Source: Microlunatus capsulatus
Lineage (GTDB): Bacteria; Actinomycetota; Actinomycetes; Propionibacteriales; Propionibacteriaceae
Assembly (NCBI RefSeq): GCF_017876495.1
Contig: NZ_JAGIOB010000001.1
Span: 2,542,001 to 2,606,000 of the forward strand
DNA: 64,000 nt
Direction: 5' to 3'
Under the pieces are notes generated by a model. The model was not told the origin of the DNA. It ran no database searches and saw only the letters and a program-made list of their open reading frames with translations. Below are positions 33,347 through 41,867 of this stretch, in pieces. A program made the position numbers and the translations under genes. How positions within the stretch are numbered: the stretch's first letter is position 1; each line of letters begins with the position of its first letter.

Positions 33347-34632
33347 CCGAGACTGCCCTCAGCGGCGTCGGTCCGCGTGCGGGGGAGCCGGGTGACCAGC
33401 GGCAGCACGATGGCGACCAGGGCGATGATGCCGATGGTCGTGTAGGCCGTCGTGTAGTCCTTGTCCTCGCCGATCAGGGCGGCGGCGATCAGCGGTCCGA
33501 CGACGCCGCCGAGGCTCCAGCCGATGAGCATCAGGCCGTAGATGCCGCCCGCGTTCTTCACCCCGAAGAAGTCGCCGGCCGTGGCGGGCATGGTGCCGAA
33601 GGCGCCGCCGTAGCAGAGGTAGACCACCGCGCAGAGGACGAAGAACAGGACGGCGTTCTGCACGTGCGGGATGAGCAGCAGGCAGACGCCCTCCAGGGCC
33701 AGGATGGCGACGAAGGTGGGCATCCGGCCGAGCCGCCCGGAGACGGCCGCCCAGACGATCCGGCCGGCCCCGTTGAACAGCCCGAGGAAGCCGACGGCGC
33801 TGGCGGCCGCGACCGCCGTGTAGCCGGAGATGTCGGTGAAGCTGGCCGCGGCCTGGGAGATGAAGGAGATCCCGGCCAGCACGGCGAGGGTGAGGATCGC
33901 CGCCAGCGAGTACCACTGCCAGGTCTTGAGGGCCTCGCCCTGGGTGTAGTCCCGTCCGCTGTCGACGACCTTGCCCGTGGTCGCCGGCACGTAGCCCGGG
34001 ACCTCGTAGCCCTGCGGCGGGTCCCGGAAGAGCAGGGCGCCGGCCACCGAGAACACCAGGTAGGCGATCCCCAGCGGCAGGAAGGCCGCGGTCGGCTCGT
34101 CCGGGTTCCCGCGGACCAGGACCTGCGCGATCGGCGCGGTGACGACGGCGCCGAAGCCGAAGCCGCCGACGGCGAGGCCGGTGATGAGACCGCGCTTGTC
34201 GGGGAACCACTTCTGCAGCATGGCGATGGGCACGATGTAGGCCAGCCCCAGCCCGAAGCCGGCCAGGACGCCGTAGCCGACGACGAGCAGCCACAGCTGG
34301 TCGGAGCTGCGCGCGAACGAGGCGACGATGACGCCGAGCCCGTAGACCACCGCCCCGATGACGGCGACGGTGCGCGGCCCGCGGCGGTCCTGGATGCGGC
34401 CGCCGAGGAAGGTCCCGATGAAGATCATGCCGATCGCCACCTCGAACGGGACGGTGGCCTCGGGCTTGCTCAGCTGCCAGGGCTCGGCCTTCTGCAGCGC
34501 GGAGCTGAAGACGCTCCACGCGTAGACGGCGCCCAGCGAGAGCTGCAGCAGCAGGGCGGCGACGACCAGGCCCCACCGACCCTTCGTCGGGTTGCTCCCA
34601 GTGCTGGTCCTCGCGGCGGTGGTGCTGCTCAT
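33334..34632 (-). CDS. MFS transporter, OFA (oxalate/formate antiporter-like) family
   Basis: 432 residues with 12 predicted membrane helices. GRWGLVVAALLLQLSLGAVYAWSVF at the start and GLGLAYIVPIAMLQKWFPDKRG in the loop after helix 4 are typical of OFA carriers (partly quoted). It follows the formate dehydrogenase subunits with a 1-nt overlap (TGATG), so it is translated in the same operon; uptake or exchange of formate or a related carboxylate is the natural inference, not shown by sequence. The stop codon lies inside the repeat cluster at 33208-33346. Confidence 0.88.
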   Translation of the reverse strand: MSSTTAARTSTGSNPTKGRWGLVVAALLLQLSLGAVYAWSVFSSALQKAEPWQLSKPEATVPFEVAIGMIFIGTFLGGRIQDRRGPRTVAVIGAVVYGLGVIVASFARSSDQLWLLVVGYGVLAGFGLGLAYIVPIAMLQKWFPDKRGLITGLAVGGFGFGAVVTAPIAQVLVRGNPDEPTAAFLPLGIAYLVFSVAGALLFRDPPQGYEVPGYVPATTGKVVDSGRDYTQGEALKTWQWYSLAAILTLAVLAGISFISQAAASFTDISGYTAVAAASAVGFLGLFNGAGRIVWAAVSGRLGRMPTFVAILALEGVCLLLIPHVQNAVLFFVLCAVVYLCYGGAFGTMPATAGDFFGVKNAGGIYGLMLIGWSLGGVVGPLIAAALIGEDKDYTTAYTTIGIIALVAIVLPLVTRLPRTRTDAAEGSLGTAR

Positions 34633-35861
34633 CAGGTCTCCTGGGCCGGTGGGGACGCCTCGCCCGTCGGGGGCTGGCCGGCGGCGGCCTCGGCCGCCCG
34701 GCGCCGGTTCAGCCGCTCCCGCTGGGGGACGATCGTGTACTTGGGGTCGTGCACCGAGGCGGGCCCGGCCTCGAAGACGCCGAACCGCGTGCAGGCCGAG
34801 CCGGCCAGCAGGGCGAGCCCGGACAGGGCGGCGCCGACGCGGCTGCGCCGGCCGACGAGCAGGGTGCCCAGGGCACCGGCGGCGGTGAGGGCCTTGCTGG
34901 CCCGCATCAGCCGACCCGGGGTGCCCGCGTGCAGCACCTCGGCCGAGAGGCCCATCGAGCGCTCCATCCGGTGCTCGACGGCCAGCTCGGCCGCCGCGCC
35001 GGCGACGGCGAACAGCCGGGCCGGGCCGGCCTCGTGGACGGGGGCGAGCAGCATGCCGAGCCCGCCCGAGGCCGCGGCCGCGGAGCCGACGAAGACGAAC
35101 GGCAGCTCGCGGTGGGCGTCGTGCCACGCGGGCGTCGAGGTGTTGGTCAGCAGGACCGCGGTGTAGGAGGCGACGCCGGGGGCGATCGCAGCCGCGGCCA
35201 GCCCGGCGGGGCGGGCGGCCCAGTCGAGCAGGGTGCTGAGGACCCCGAACCGGACCGGCAGCAGCTTCGCCACCTCGGCGGCCCCGGCGACGACCGCGCC
35301 CGGCCCGTAGGCGGTGAGGATCCAGGTGCCGACCGACATCGGTGAGGTGGGCTTGAACACCCGCAGCATGTTGAGGAAGCGCTCGGGCCGGCCGAGGTCG
35401 GCCACCAGGGCGGCGAGGCTGATGGTGATGGCGCCGGTGGCCCCGATCCGGGCGCCGCGGCGCAGGGCGGGTCGACCGGTCAGGTCGGCGCCGGCGGCCA
35501 GCAGCGACGAGCCGCCGGCGATGCCGCCCATGAAGAGGTAGAGCGGGATCGCCGCCTCCCACGGGGCGGCCTTGACGACGGGACGGCCGTAGTAGGAGGT
35601 GAAGGTCGCGTCGGGGACCATCTGCTCCTCGGCGCGCCGGCGCTTGCGCCGCCCACCGCGCCCGCCGCGCCCGTCCCCACGGCCCTCGGAGCGGCCCCCG
35701 CCGGCGGTGCGCTGGGCGGTGGCCGCCGCGCTGCCGCCGCCCTGGGTGCCGGGGATGGCGCCGATGTCGTCGGTGGTGTTCTTCGGGCCGGCCTCGTTGA
35801 TGTCGGGGTTGGCGGCCTTCCCGACCTCCTGCTGGCCGCGCTCGTAGCCGCCCTCGGTCAC
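34632..35861 (-). CDS. nrfD: NrfD/PsrC-like membrane subunit of formate dehydrogenase
   Basis: 409 residues. A soluble, Gly/Arg-rich N-terminal part of about 90 residues (RSEGRGDGRGGRGGRRKRRR) precedes a conserved segment TFTSYYGRPVVKAAPWEAAI and 8-9 membrane helices of the NrfD fold, including YLFMGGIAGGSSLLA and DLGRPERFLNMLRVFKP. NrfD subunits pass electrons between an Fe-S partner and quinone. GTG at 35861 overlaps the beta-subunit stop (GTGA), which fixes the start. C-terminal residues 360-409 are hydrophilic. Confidence 0.88.
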   Translation of the reverse strand: MTEGGYERGQQEVGKAANPDINEAGPKNTTDDIGAIPGTQGGGSAAATAQRTAGGGRSEGRGDGRGGRGGRRKRRRAEEQMVPDATFTSYYGRPVVKAAPWEAAIPLYLFMGGIAGGSSLLAAGADLTGRPALRRGARIGATGAITISLAALVADLGRPERFLNMLRVFKPTSPMSVGTWILTAYGPGAVVAGAAEVAKLLPVRFGVLSTLLDWAARPAGLAAAAIAPGVASYTAVLLTNTSTPAWHDAHRELPFVFVGSAAAASGGLGMLLAPVHEAGPARLFAVAGAAAELAVEHRMERSMGLSAEVLHAGTPGRLMRASKALTAAGALGTLLVGRRSRVGAALSGLALLAGSACTRFGVFEAGPASVHDPKYTIVPQRERLNRRRAAEAAAGQPPTGEASPPAQET

Positions 35862-36985
35862 CGCCGGCCCCCGAGGAAGGCGGCGGCCGCGGCCGCCAGC
35901 AGGCCCGCGGCGGCGAGCCCCGCGTGCTTCCACATCCGGGGCAGGTCGGCGGTGGTGACGATCGGGTCGGGCGGGAAGCCGTAGACCTCCGGCTCGTCGA
36001 GCAGCAGGAAGAACGCCCCGGCCCCGCCGACCCCGCCCTCGGGGTCCTCGGCGTAGAGCTGCGCGCCCATGACGCCCGCGGCCTGGAGGTCGGCCACCCG
36101 CTTCTCGGCGCGCTCGCGGAGCTCGTCGACGTCGCCGAACTGGATCGACTGCGTCGGGCAGGCCTTGGCGCACGCCGGGGTCAGGTCGTCCAGCAGCCGG
36201 TCGTAGCAGAGCGTGCACTTCTGGGCTACGCCGGCGTTCTTCGTCACGGGCTTGTCGGAGTGGCCGACCAGCGGCGCCTTCTGGCCGATCCGGCGGTCGA
36301 TGACGCCGAAGGGGCAGCCGGCGACGCAGTAGCCGCAGCCGTTGCAGATGTCGTCCTGGACGACGACGGTGCCGAACTCGGTGCGGAACAGCGCGCCGGT
36401 CGGGCAGACGTCGAGGCAGCCGGCGTTGGTGCAGTGCTTGCAGACGTTGGACGCCATCAGCCAGCGGAACTCGGTCCGCTCCCCGGCGTCGGGGGAGGCG
36501 CTGGGCAGGTCGAACGCGGGCATCCCCAGGTCGACGAGGGGCTTGTCGTGCACCGAGCGGGCCATCGACCCCAGGATGTCCTCGCTGACCAGGACGTCCG
36601 GGCCGACGGCGGTCTCGGGCACCCCGATGGTGATGCCGGTGTCGAGGCCGGCCATCGGCGTGCGCTGCTCGATGAACTCGACGTGGCGCCAGGTGTTCGC
36701 CCCCAGTGCCCCGGTGTTGTCGTAGGAGCTGCCGAGCAGCTCGTAGATGCCGTCCTGCGGCACCCCGTTCCACTCCTTGCAGGCCACCTCGCAGGCCTTG
36801 CAGCCGATGCAGATCGAGGTGTCGGTGAAGAAGCCCTTGCGCGACGGCGGCGCCTCCCAGCCGGCGTGCGCCGCCGGTCCCGCCGGGCCGGCGGAGGTGA
36901 ACGCCTGGTCCAGGCCCAGGTGGCCGTCACCCGCGTCGACGCGGGCGTGGCCGCCGCCCTGGTGCGCCGGGTCGCCGTGGGTCAT
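35858..36985 (-). CDS. fdhB: Formate dehydrogenase iron-sulfur (beta) subunit
   Basis: 375 residues carrying four [4Fe-4S] cluster motifs: CIGCKACEVACKEW near residue 59, CKHCTNAGCLDVCP near 185, CNGCGYCVAGCPFG near 217 and CTLCYDRL...CAKACP near 260. It relays electrons from the alpha subunit. One hydrophobic C-terminal helix (AGLAAAGLLAAAAAAFLGG) can anchor it to the membrane, as in FdnH-type proteins. The ATG overlaps the alpha-subunit stop (ATGA). The His/Gly-rich first 40 residues are specific to this lineage. Confidence 0.94.
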   Translation of the reverse strand: MTHGDPAHQGGGHARVDAGDGHLGLDQAFTSAGPAGPAAHAGWEAPPSRKGFFTDTSICIGCKACEVACKEWNGVPQDGIYELLGSSYDNTGALGANTWRHVEFIEQRTPMAGLDTGITIGVPETAVGPDVLVSEDILGSMARSVHDKPLVDLGMPAFDLPSASPDAGERTEFRWLMASNVCKHCTNAGCLDVCPTGALFRTEFGTVVVQDDICNGCGYCVAGCPFGVIDRRIGQKAPLVGHSDKPVTKNAGVAQKCTLCYDRLLDDLTPACAKACPTQSIQFGDVDELRERAEKRVADLQAAGVMGAQLYAEDPEGGVGGAGAFFLLLDEPEVYGFPPDPIVTTADLPRMWKHAGLAAAGLLAAAAAAFLGGRR

Positions 36986-39900
36986 GAGGTGCCTCCGTCA
37001 GGTCCTGCGTCGGTGTCCCGGCCGGCGGGGGCGTGCCCCTCGCCGACCTGGCCCTGGGTCGAGTGCCCGAGGCTGCCCGCGTCGCTGGGGTGCCGGCCGT
37101 CGGGGCCCTCGGGGGGCGTGCGCTGCTGGTTGCCGGTGGCCACCGTGACGTGCGCCCGCTCGCGGTGCGCGGCCACGTAGTCCAGCAGGGCGGGGCCGCG
37201 GGGACGCCGGCCCGGCTGGATGTCGCACGAGGCGACCTTGGTCTCCTGGATGTGCACGTTGGCGTCCAAGGTCACCCCGAACAGGTCGTTGGCCGAGTCG
37301 CCGCTGACCAGGGCGTCGTTCCCGACCCCCCAGTGGTACGGCAGGCCGATCTGGTGCACGGTGCGGCCGGCGACCCGCAGCGGGGCCATCCGCTCGGTGA
37401 CCATCACCCGGGCCTCGATCGCGGTCCGGGCGCTGATGATCGTCGCCCAGCCGTTGTTCTCCAGGCCGCGCTCGCGGGCCAGCTCGGGCGAGACCTCGCA
37501 GAAGAACTCGGGCTGCAGCTCGGCCAGCACCGACTGCCAGCGGCTCATCCCGCCGGCGGTGTGGTGCTCGGTCAGCCGGTAGGTGGTGAACACGTAGGGG
37601 TAGAGCTCGGCGCCCGGCTCGTCGCCCGAGGGGTTCTGCAGGTTGTCCTCCCGCGGGAAGACCTCCCGCGTCGGGTTGGACTGCTGCCGCGACATCGGGT
37701 TGCTGACCGGGGACTCCTGCGGCTCGTAGTGCACCGGCAGCGGGCCGTCGAGCAGCCCGGCCGGCGCGTAGAGCCAGCCCTTCCCGTCCGCCTGCATGAT
37801 GAAGGGGTCGTCACCGGCCAGGCCGGCGGGTCCGGAGGCGCCCTCCTCGGGCCGGTAGGACGGCGCCTTGCCCACCTCGAAGTCGGGGACGTCGTGCCCG
37901 GTCCACTTCTGCTGCTCCTCGTCCCACCAGACCAGCGCCTTGCGCTCGCTCCAGGGCTTGCCGTCGGGGTCGGCAGCGGCCCGGTTGTAGAGGACGCGGC
38001 GGTTCATCGGCCACGCCCAGCCCCACTCGGGCGCCACCCAGGACTGCTCGCGCCCGGGCTTGCGCCGGGCGGCCTGGTTGACGCCGTCGGCGTAGACGCC
38101 GGTGTAGATCCAGCAGCCGCCGCTGGTCGAGCCGTCGGGCTGCATCTCGTTGAACGTGTTGAGCGGCTGGCCCGCCTTCTCCCCGGTGAGGAAGGAGCCG
38201 TTGATCTCGCGCAGCACCGCCTCCGGGTCGATCTCCCCGTCCTCGAGCAGCGGGTAGTCCCAGGTGAGGTCCAGCACGGGCCGGTCGCGGGGGTCGTCGG
38301 AGCCCGCGAGCCGCTGGCGCACCTTCTGGCCGAGCTTGTAGAAGAACTCGAGGTCGCTCTGGCAGTCCCCGGGCGGGCTGACCGCCTTGTGGTGCCACTG
38401 CAGCATCCGGTGGGTCTGGGTGAACGTGCCGCCCTTCTCCACGTGCGCCGCGGCGGGGAAGAAGAACACCTCGGTGTCGATGTCCTCGGTGCGCAGCTCG
38501 CCCGTCTCGATCTCGGGGGCGTCCTTCCAGAACGTCGCCGACTCGATCATGTTGAGGTCGCGGACCACCAGCCACTTGAGGTGGGACAGGCCCATCCGCT
38601 GCATCTTGCCGTGGGCCGAGCCGACGGCCGGGTTCTGGCCCAGCAGGAAGTAGCCGTCGATCTCGTCGCGCAGCATCGACATGACGGTGGCGTAGGTGCC
38701 GTGGTCGCCGGTGAGCTTGGGCAGGTACTGGAAGGCGAAGTCGTTCTCCGCCGTCGCCGCGTCACCCCACCAGGCCTTGAGCAGGTTGACCGAGTAGCTC
38801 TTCGCGTTGGTCCAGAAGCCCTTCTGGTCGGGGCTCGCGATCTCCTTGACGTACTCGTCGAGGGAGTCGTGCTCGCCCGCCTTCGGCATCGGCAGGTAGC
38901 CCGGCAGCAGGTTGAACAGCGTCGGGATGTCGGTCGAGCCCTGGATGCTCGCGTGCCCGCGGAGCGCCATGATGCCGCCGCCGGGGCGGCCCATGTTGCC
39001 GAGCAGCAGCTGGATGATCGCCGAGGTCCGGATCATCTGGACGCCGACGGTGTGGTGTGTCCAGCCCACCGAGTACACCCAGCAGGTGGTGCGGTCGCGG
39101 CCGCTGTTGGCCGTCACCGCCTCGCAGACCTCGAGGAACTGCTCGGGGCTGATGCCGCAGGTCTCCTGCACCATCTCCGGGGTGTAGCGGGCGTAGTGCC
39201 GCTTGAGCACCTGGAACACCGACCGCGGGTGCTGCAGCGTCTCGTCGCGCTGGATCTCGGAGTGGTCGAGCGCGGCCCCGTGCCCGCCGAGCTCGTGGCC
39301 GGCGCCGCGGCTGGACTCGCTCTCCTCGTCCTCGTCGCCCGAGCCCTCGGCCCCGCTCCCGGGGTCGGAGGCCGGACCGCCGCCGGCCGAGTGCTCGGCC
39401 ATGCCCTCGTAGGCCCAGCTGGAGGTGTCGTACGTGCCGGTCTCGGGGTCGTAGCCGGAGAAGACGCCGTCGAGCTCGTCGACGTCGCGGAAGTCCTCGC
39501 TCACCAGCATCGGGGCGTTGGTGTAGCGGCGGACGTACTCGTCGAAGTACTTCTCGTTGCCGAGGATGTAGTTGACCACCGCGCCGAGGAAGACGATGTC
39601 GCTGCCGGCCCGGATGGGCAGGTGCGCGTCGGCGACCGCGGACGTCCGGGTGAACCGGGGGTCGATGTGGATGACCTTGGCGCCGCGCGCCTTGGCCTCC
39701 ATCACCCACTGGAACCCGACCGGGTGGCACTCGGCCATGTTCGAGCCCTGGATGACGATGCAGTCAGAGTTCTGCAGGTCCTGCAGGAAGCCGGTGGCAC
39801 CGCCACGGCCGAACGAGGCTCCCAGACTGGGAACCGTGGCACTGTGTCAAATACGGGCCTGGTTCTCGATCTGGATGGCGCCCATCGCGGTGAAGAGCTT

Positions 39901-40416
39901 CTTGATCAGGTAGTTCTCTTCGTTGTCCAGGGTGGCCCCGCCGAGCGCCGCGAAGCCCATGGTGCGGCGGAGGGGGCGGCCCTCCTCGTCGGTGTCCTGC
40001 CAGTGCCGGCGGCGCGAGGCGACGACGCGGTCCGCGATCATGTCGGTCGCTTGCTCGACGCCGATCTTCTCCCAGGTGGTGCTGCCGGGGCGCCGGTACA
40101 GCATCGTCGTGGCGCGGCCGGCCGAGTTGACCAGCTGCTCGCTGGCCGAGCCCTTGGGGCACAGCCGCCCGCGGGAGACGGGGGAGTCCGGGTCGCCCTC
40201 GATCTGCACGACGCGCTCGTCCTTGACGTACACCTTCTGCCCGCAGCCGACGGCGCAGTAGGGGCAGATGCTCTGCACGACGCGGTCTGCGGTCCGGGTG
40301 CGCGGCGCCAGGTCGCGCGTGCGCTGCGACTGCACGGCGGAGCCCCGACCCAGCGGGTCCTTGCCCGTGAGCTGCCGGAGCACCGGCCACTCGAGGAACG
40401 TCTTGCGGATGTCCAT
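36982..40416 (-). CDS. fdhA: Selenocysteine-containing formate dehydrogenase alpha subunit (UGA = Sec190)
   Basis: 1144 residues if the in-frame TGA at 39847-39849 is read as selenocysteine. Translation on both sides is continuous in one frame: IQIENQARI-Sec-HSATVPSLGASFGRGGA, the conserved Sec site of molybdenum/tungsten formate dehydrogenases. The N-terminal [4Fe-4S] motif is Cys51, 54, 58, 86. A low-complexity acidic insert (about residues 345-390) precedes the second molybdopterin-binding region. ATG at 40416 has GGGAGG 5 nt upstream. No twin-arginine signal is present, so the catalytic side may be cytoplasmic. Oxidises formate to CO2 or runs the reverse. Confidence 0.95.
39817..39849 (-). 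promoter_or_regulatory. Bacterial SECIS element and UGA selenocysteine codon
   Basis: On the minus strand UGA is followed by 11 nt and then an 8-bp hairpin, GGUUCCCA / UGGGAGCC, with a small GUC loop (39817-39835). The 11-nt spacing, the GGUU foot and the GU of the apical loop match what I recall of E. coli fdhF, where SelB binds. It is the signal that lets SelB decode this UGA. Confidence 0.88.
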
Positions 40417-40563
40417 CTCGCCTCCCAGGTGCACCATAACCCCGCCCGTCCCTGCTGAAACGGCGGGCGGGTCGAGCGTGCCGAGCAGCGGGCCGGCGGC
40501 TGCCTCCGGGAGCCCCGACGGCCTTGGCAGGATGGGCGCACATCGACCAGGAGGAGGCCGTCC

Positions 40564-40713
40564 GTGGCTGACAAGAAGGGCAAGGGCAGCGACACCGCCA
40601 AGAAGGCGAACGCGAAGGCCTCGAAGGAGGGCAAGAAGAACCCGCGCACCTCCTCGGCCGCACAGGCCGAGCTGGGCAAGAAGGGCGGCGGGAGCAAGAA
40701 GAAGAAGAAGTAG
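40564..40713 (+). CDS. Small Lys-rich protein (49 residues)
   Basis: GTG start with an AGGAGGAGG ribosome site 8 nt upstream. The product (MADKKGKGSDTAKKANAKAS, later GKKNPRTSSAAQAELGKKGG and a KKKKK tail) is about one-third Lys and has no hydrophobic core, so it is probably disordered and nucleic-acid or ribosome binding. No family recognised. The strong ribosome site and a clean stop argue for a real gene. Confidence 0.55.
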   Translation: MADKKGKGSDTAKKANAKASKEGKKNPRTSSAAQAELGKKGGGSKKKKK

Positions 40714-40842
40714 GTCCGGGCTCCCGCGACATGCGGGTCGGGCCGGTGCGGGTCCCCGGTCGCGGGAGGCGGCGTGGGGCCCGGAGGCGGCCGTGGCACC
40801 CTGGTGCGGCGCTCCCGCCCGGGAGCCGCAGGAGGGGGCGCC

Positions 40843-41094
40843 GTGCTGATCTTCGGACTGAGCACCAAGCAGGTGCTGCTGGCGACGCTGTTCTACGTGT
40901 GCGACGTCTGCGGCAACCAGGCCGCGCACCAGCTGATCAAGCGCACGCGGCGGTTCACGCTGTTCTTCATCCCGCTGTTCCCGGTGGGCACCCGCTACCT
41001 GGACACCTGCACCTACTGCGCGCGGACCCTCGACGTCCCGCGCGACCGGGCCGAGGCCGCCGTCGCCGCCCAGGGCTCGCCCGAGCTGCGCTGA
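40843..41094 (+). CDS. Small zinc-ribbon protein
   Basis: 83 residues. GTG at 40843 is chosen because GGAGGGGG stands directly upstream; longer in-frame starts add only Arg/Gly-rich sequence. Two CXXC pairs (CDVCG near residue 19 and CTYC near residue 56) form a zinc ribbon; between them is a hydrophobic segment FTLFFIPLFPVGTRYL typical of the zinc-ribbon 15-type family found near electron-transfer or membrane proteins. Function unknown. Confidence 0.75.
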   Translation: MLIFGLSTKQVLLATLFYVCDVCGNQAAHQLIKRTRRFTLFFIPLFPVGTRYLDTCTYCARTLDVPRDRAEAAVAAQGSPELR

Positions 41095-41116
41095 CGGCAG
41101 CCGTCCGCGCCGCGGC

Positions 41117-41842
41117 TCAGAGCCGGCGGGTGTCCAGCCGCGTCTCGACGGCGGCCTCCTCCCCGGCCTCCACGCGGTAGGCGGCCTTGTCGTCCTCCTC
41201 GGCCAGCGCCTCGACCATCGTCGTGCCCCGGTAGAGCAGGCCCACCCCGTCGTCGGTGGCGTAGCCGGTGGGCAGGGTCCCGTCCTGCACCAGGGACTGG
41301 AAGAGCGGCCGGCGCTGCTCCTCGCTGTCGTAGTGCACGCCGTTGCTGAAGGGCAGCAGCCCGAGCCCGTTCGTCACCGGCTGCAGGTCGGGGCCGAAGG
41401 AGTCCGTCGTCCCGCCCTCGTGCCAGCAGATCGAGCCGGCCGACACCCCGGTGAGCACGACGCCGGCCCGCCAGGCCTGCTCCAGCGCCCGGTCGTAGCC
41501 GTGCAGCCGCCACAGCGCCAGCAACCCGGCGACGCTGCCGCCCAGCACCCAGACGACGTCCTGCTCGAGCAGGTGCGCGGCCGGGTCCTCGACGTTCGGC
41601 ATCCCGAAGGACGTCAGGTGGGAGGCGTGCAGCCCGCGCAGGATGGCCGCCTCGTAGAGGCCGGTCAGCGCGGCCGGGTTGTCCCCCGACGCCGTGGCCA
41701 GGAAGCAGATCCTCGGGGCGCGCCCGGACACCCCGGCCAGCTCGAGGGCGTGCTCGGTCAGCGCGGAGAACTCCCAACGGGTGCGGCGGCCGGGCCGCAG
41801 CCCGCCCGAGGTCGCCAGGATGGTGGGGCCGTCGGCAGTCAT
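41117..41842 (-). CDS. Peptidase family S51 (dipeptidase E/cyanophycinase-like)
   Basis: 241 residues. The nucleophile elbow GVSAGSICWHEGG carries the catalytic Ser; WVLGGSVAGLLALW and FGMPNVEDPAAHL match the family that cleaves Asp-containing dipeptides. ATG at 41842 is preceded by TACGCT with a 6-nt gap, so the message is probably leaderless. Lies downstream of the broken DUF222 gene but with its own promoter. Confidence 0.88.
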   Translation of the reverse strand: MTADGPTILATSGGLRPGRRTRWEFSALTEHALELAGVSGRAPRICFLATASGDNPAALTGLYEAAILRGLHASHLTSFGMPNVEDPAAHLLEQDVVWVLGGSVAGLLALWRLHGYDRALEQAWRAGVVLTGVSAGSICWHEGGTTDSFGPDLQPVTNGLGLLPFSNGVHYDSEEQRRPLFQSLVQDGTLPTGYATDDGVGLLYRGTTMVEALAEEDDKAAYRVEAGEEAAVETRLDTRRL

Positions 41843-41848
41843 CCGGTG

Positions 41849-41854
41849 AGCGTA
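41849..41854 (-). promoter_or_regulatory. Leaderless -10 element of the S51 peptidase
   Basis: Minus strand TACGCT, then 6 nt, then ATG at 41842. Confidence 0.45.
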
Positions 41855-41867
41855 AGACCGGGCTCGC

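Noticed and set aside
37033-40458. Plus-strand open frame of over 1100 codons opposite the formate dehydrogenase gene
   Set aside because: It is the antisense image of a gene with clear motifs, overlapping start and stop coupling and a SECIS element.
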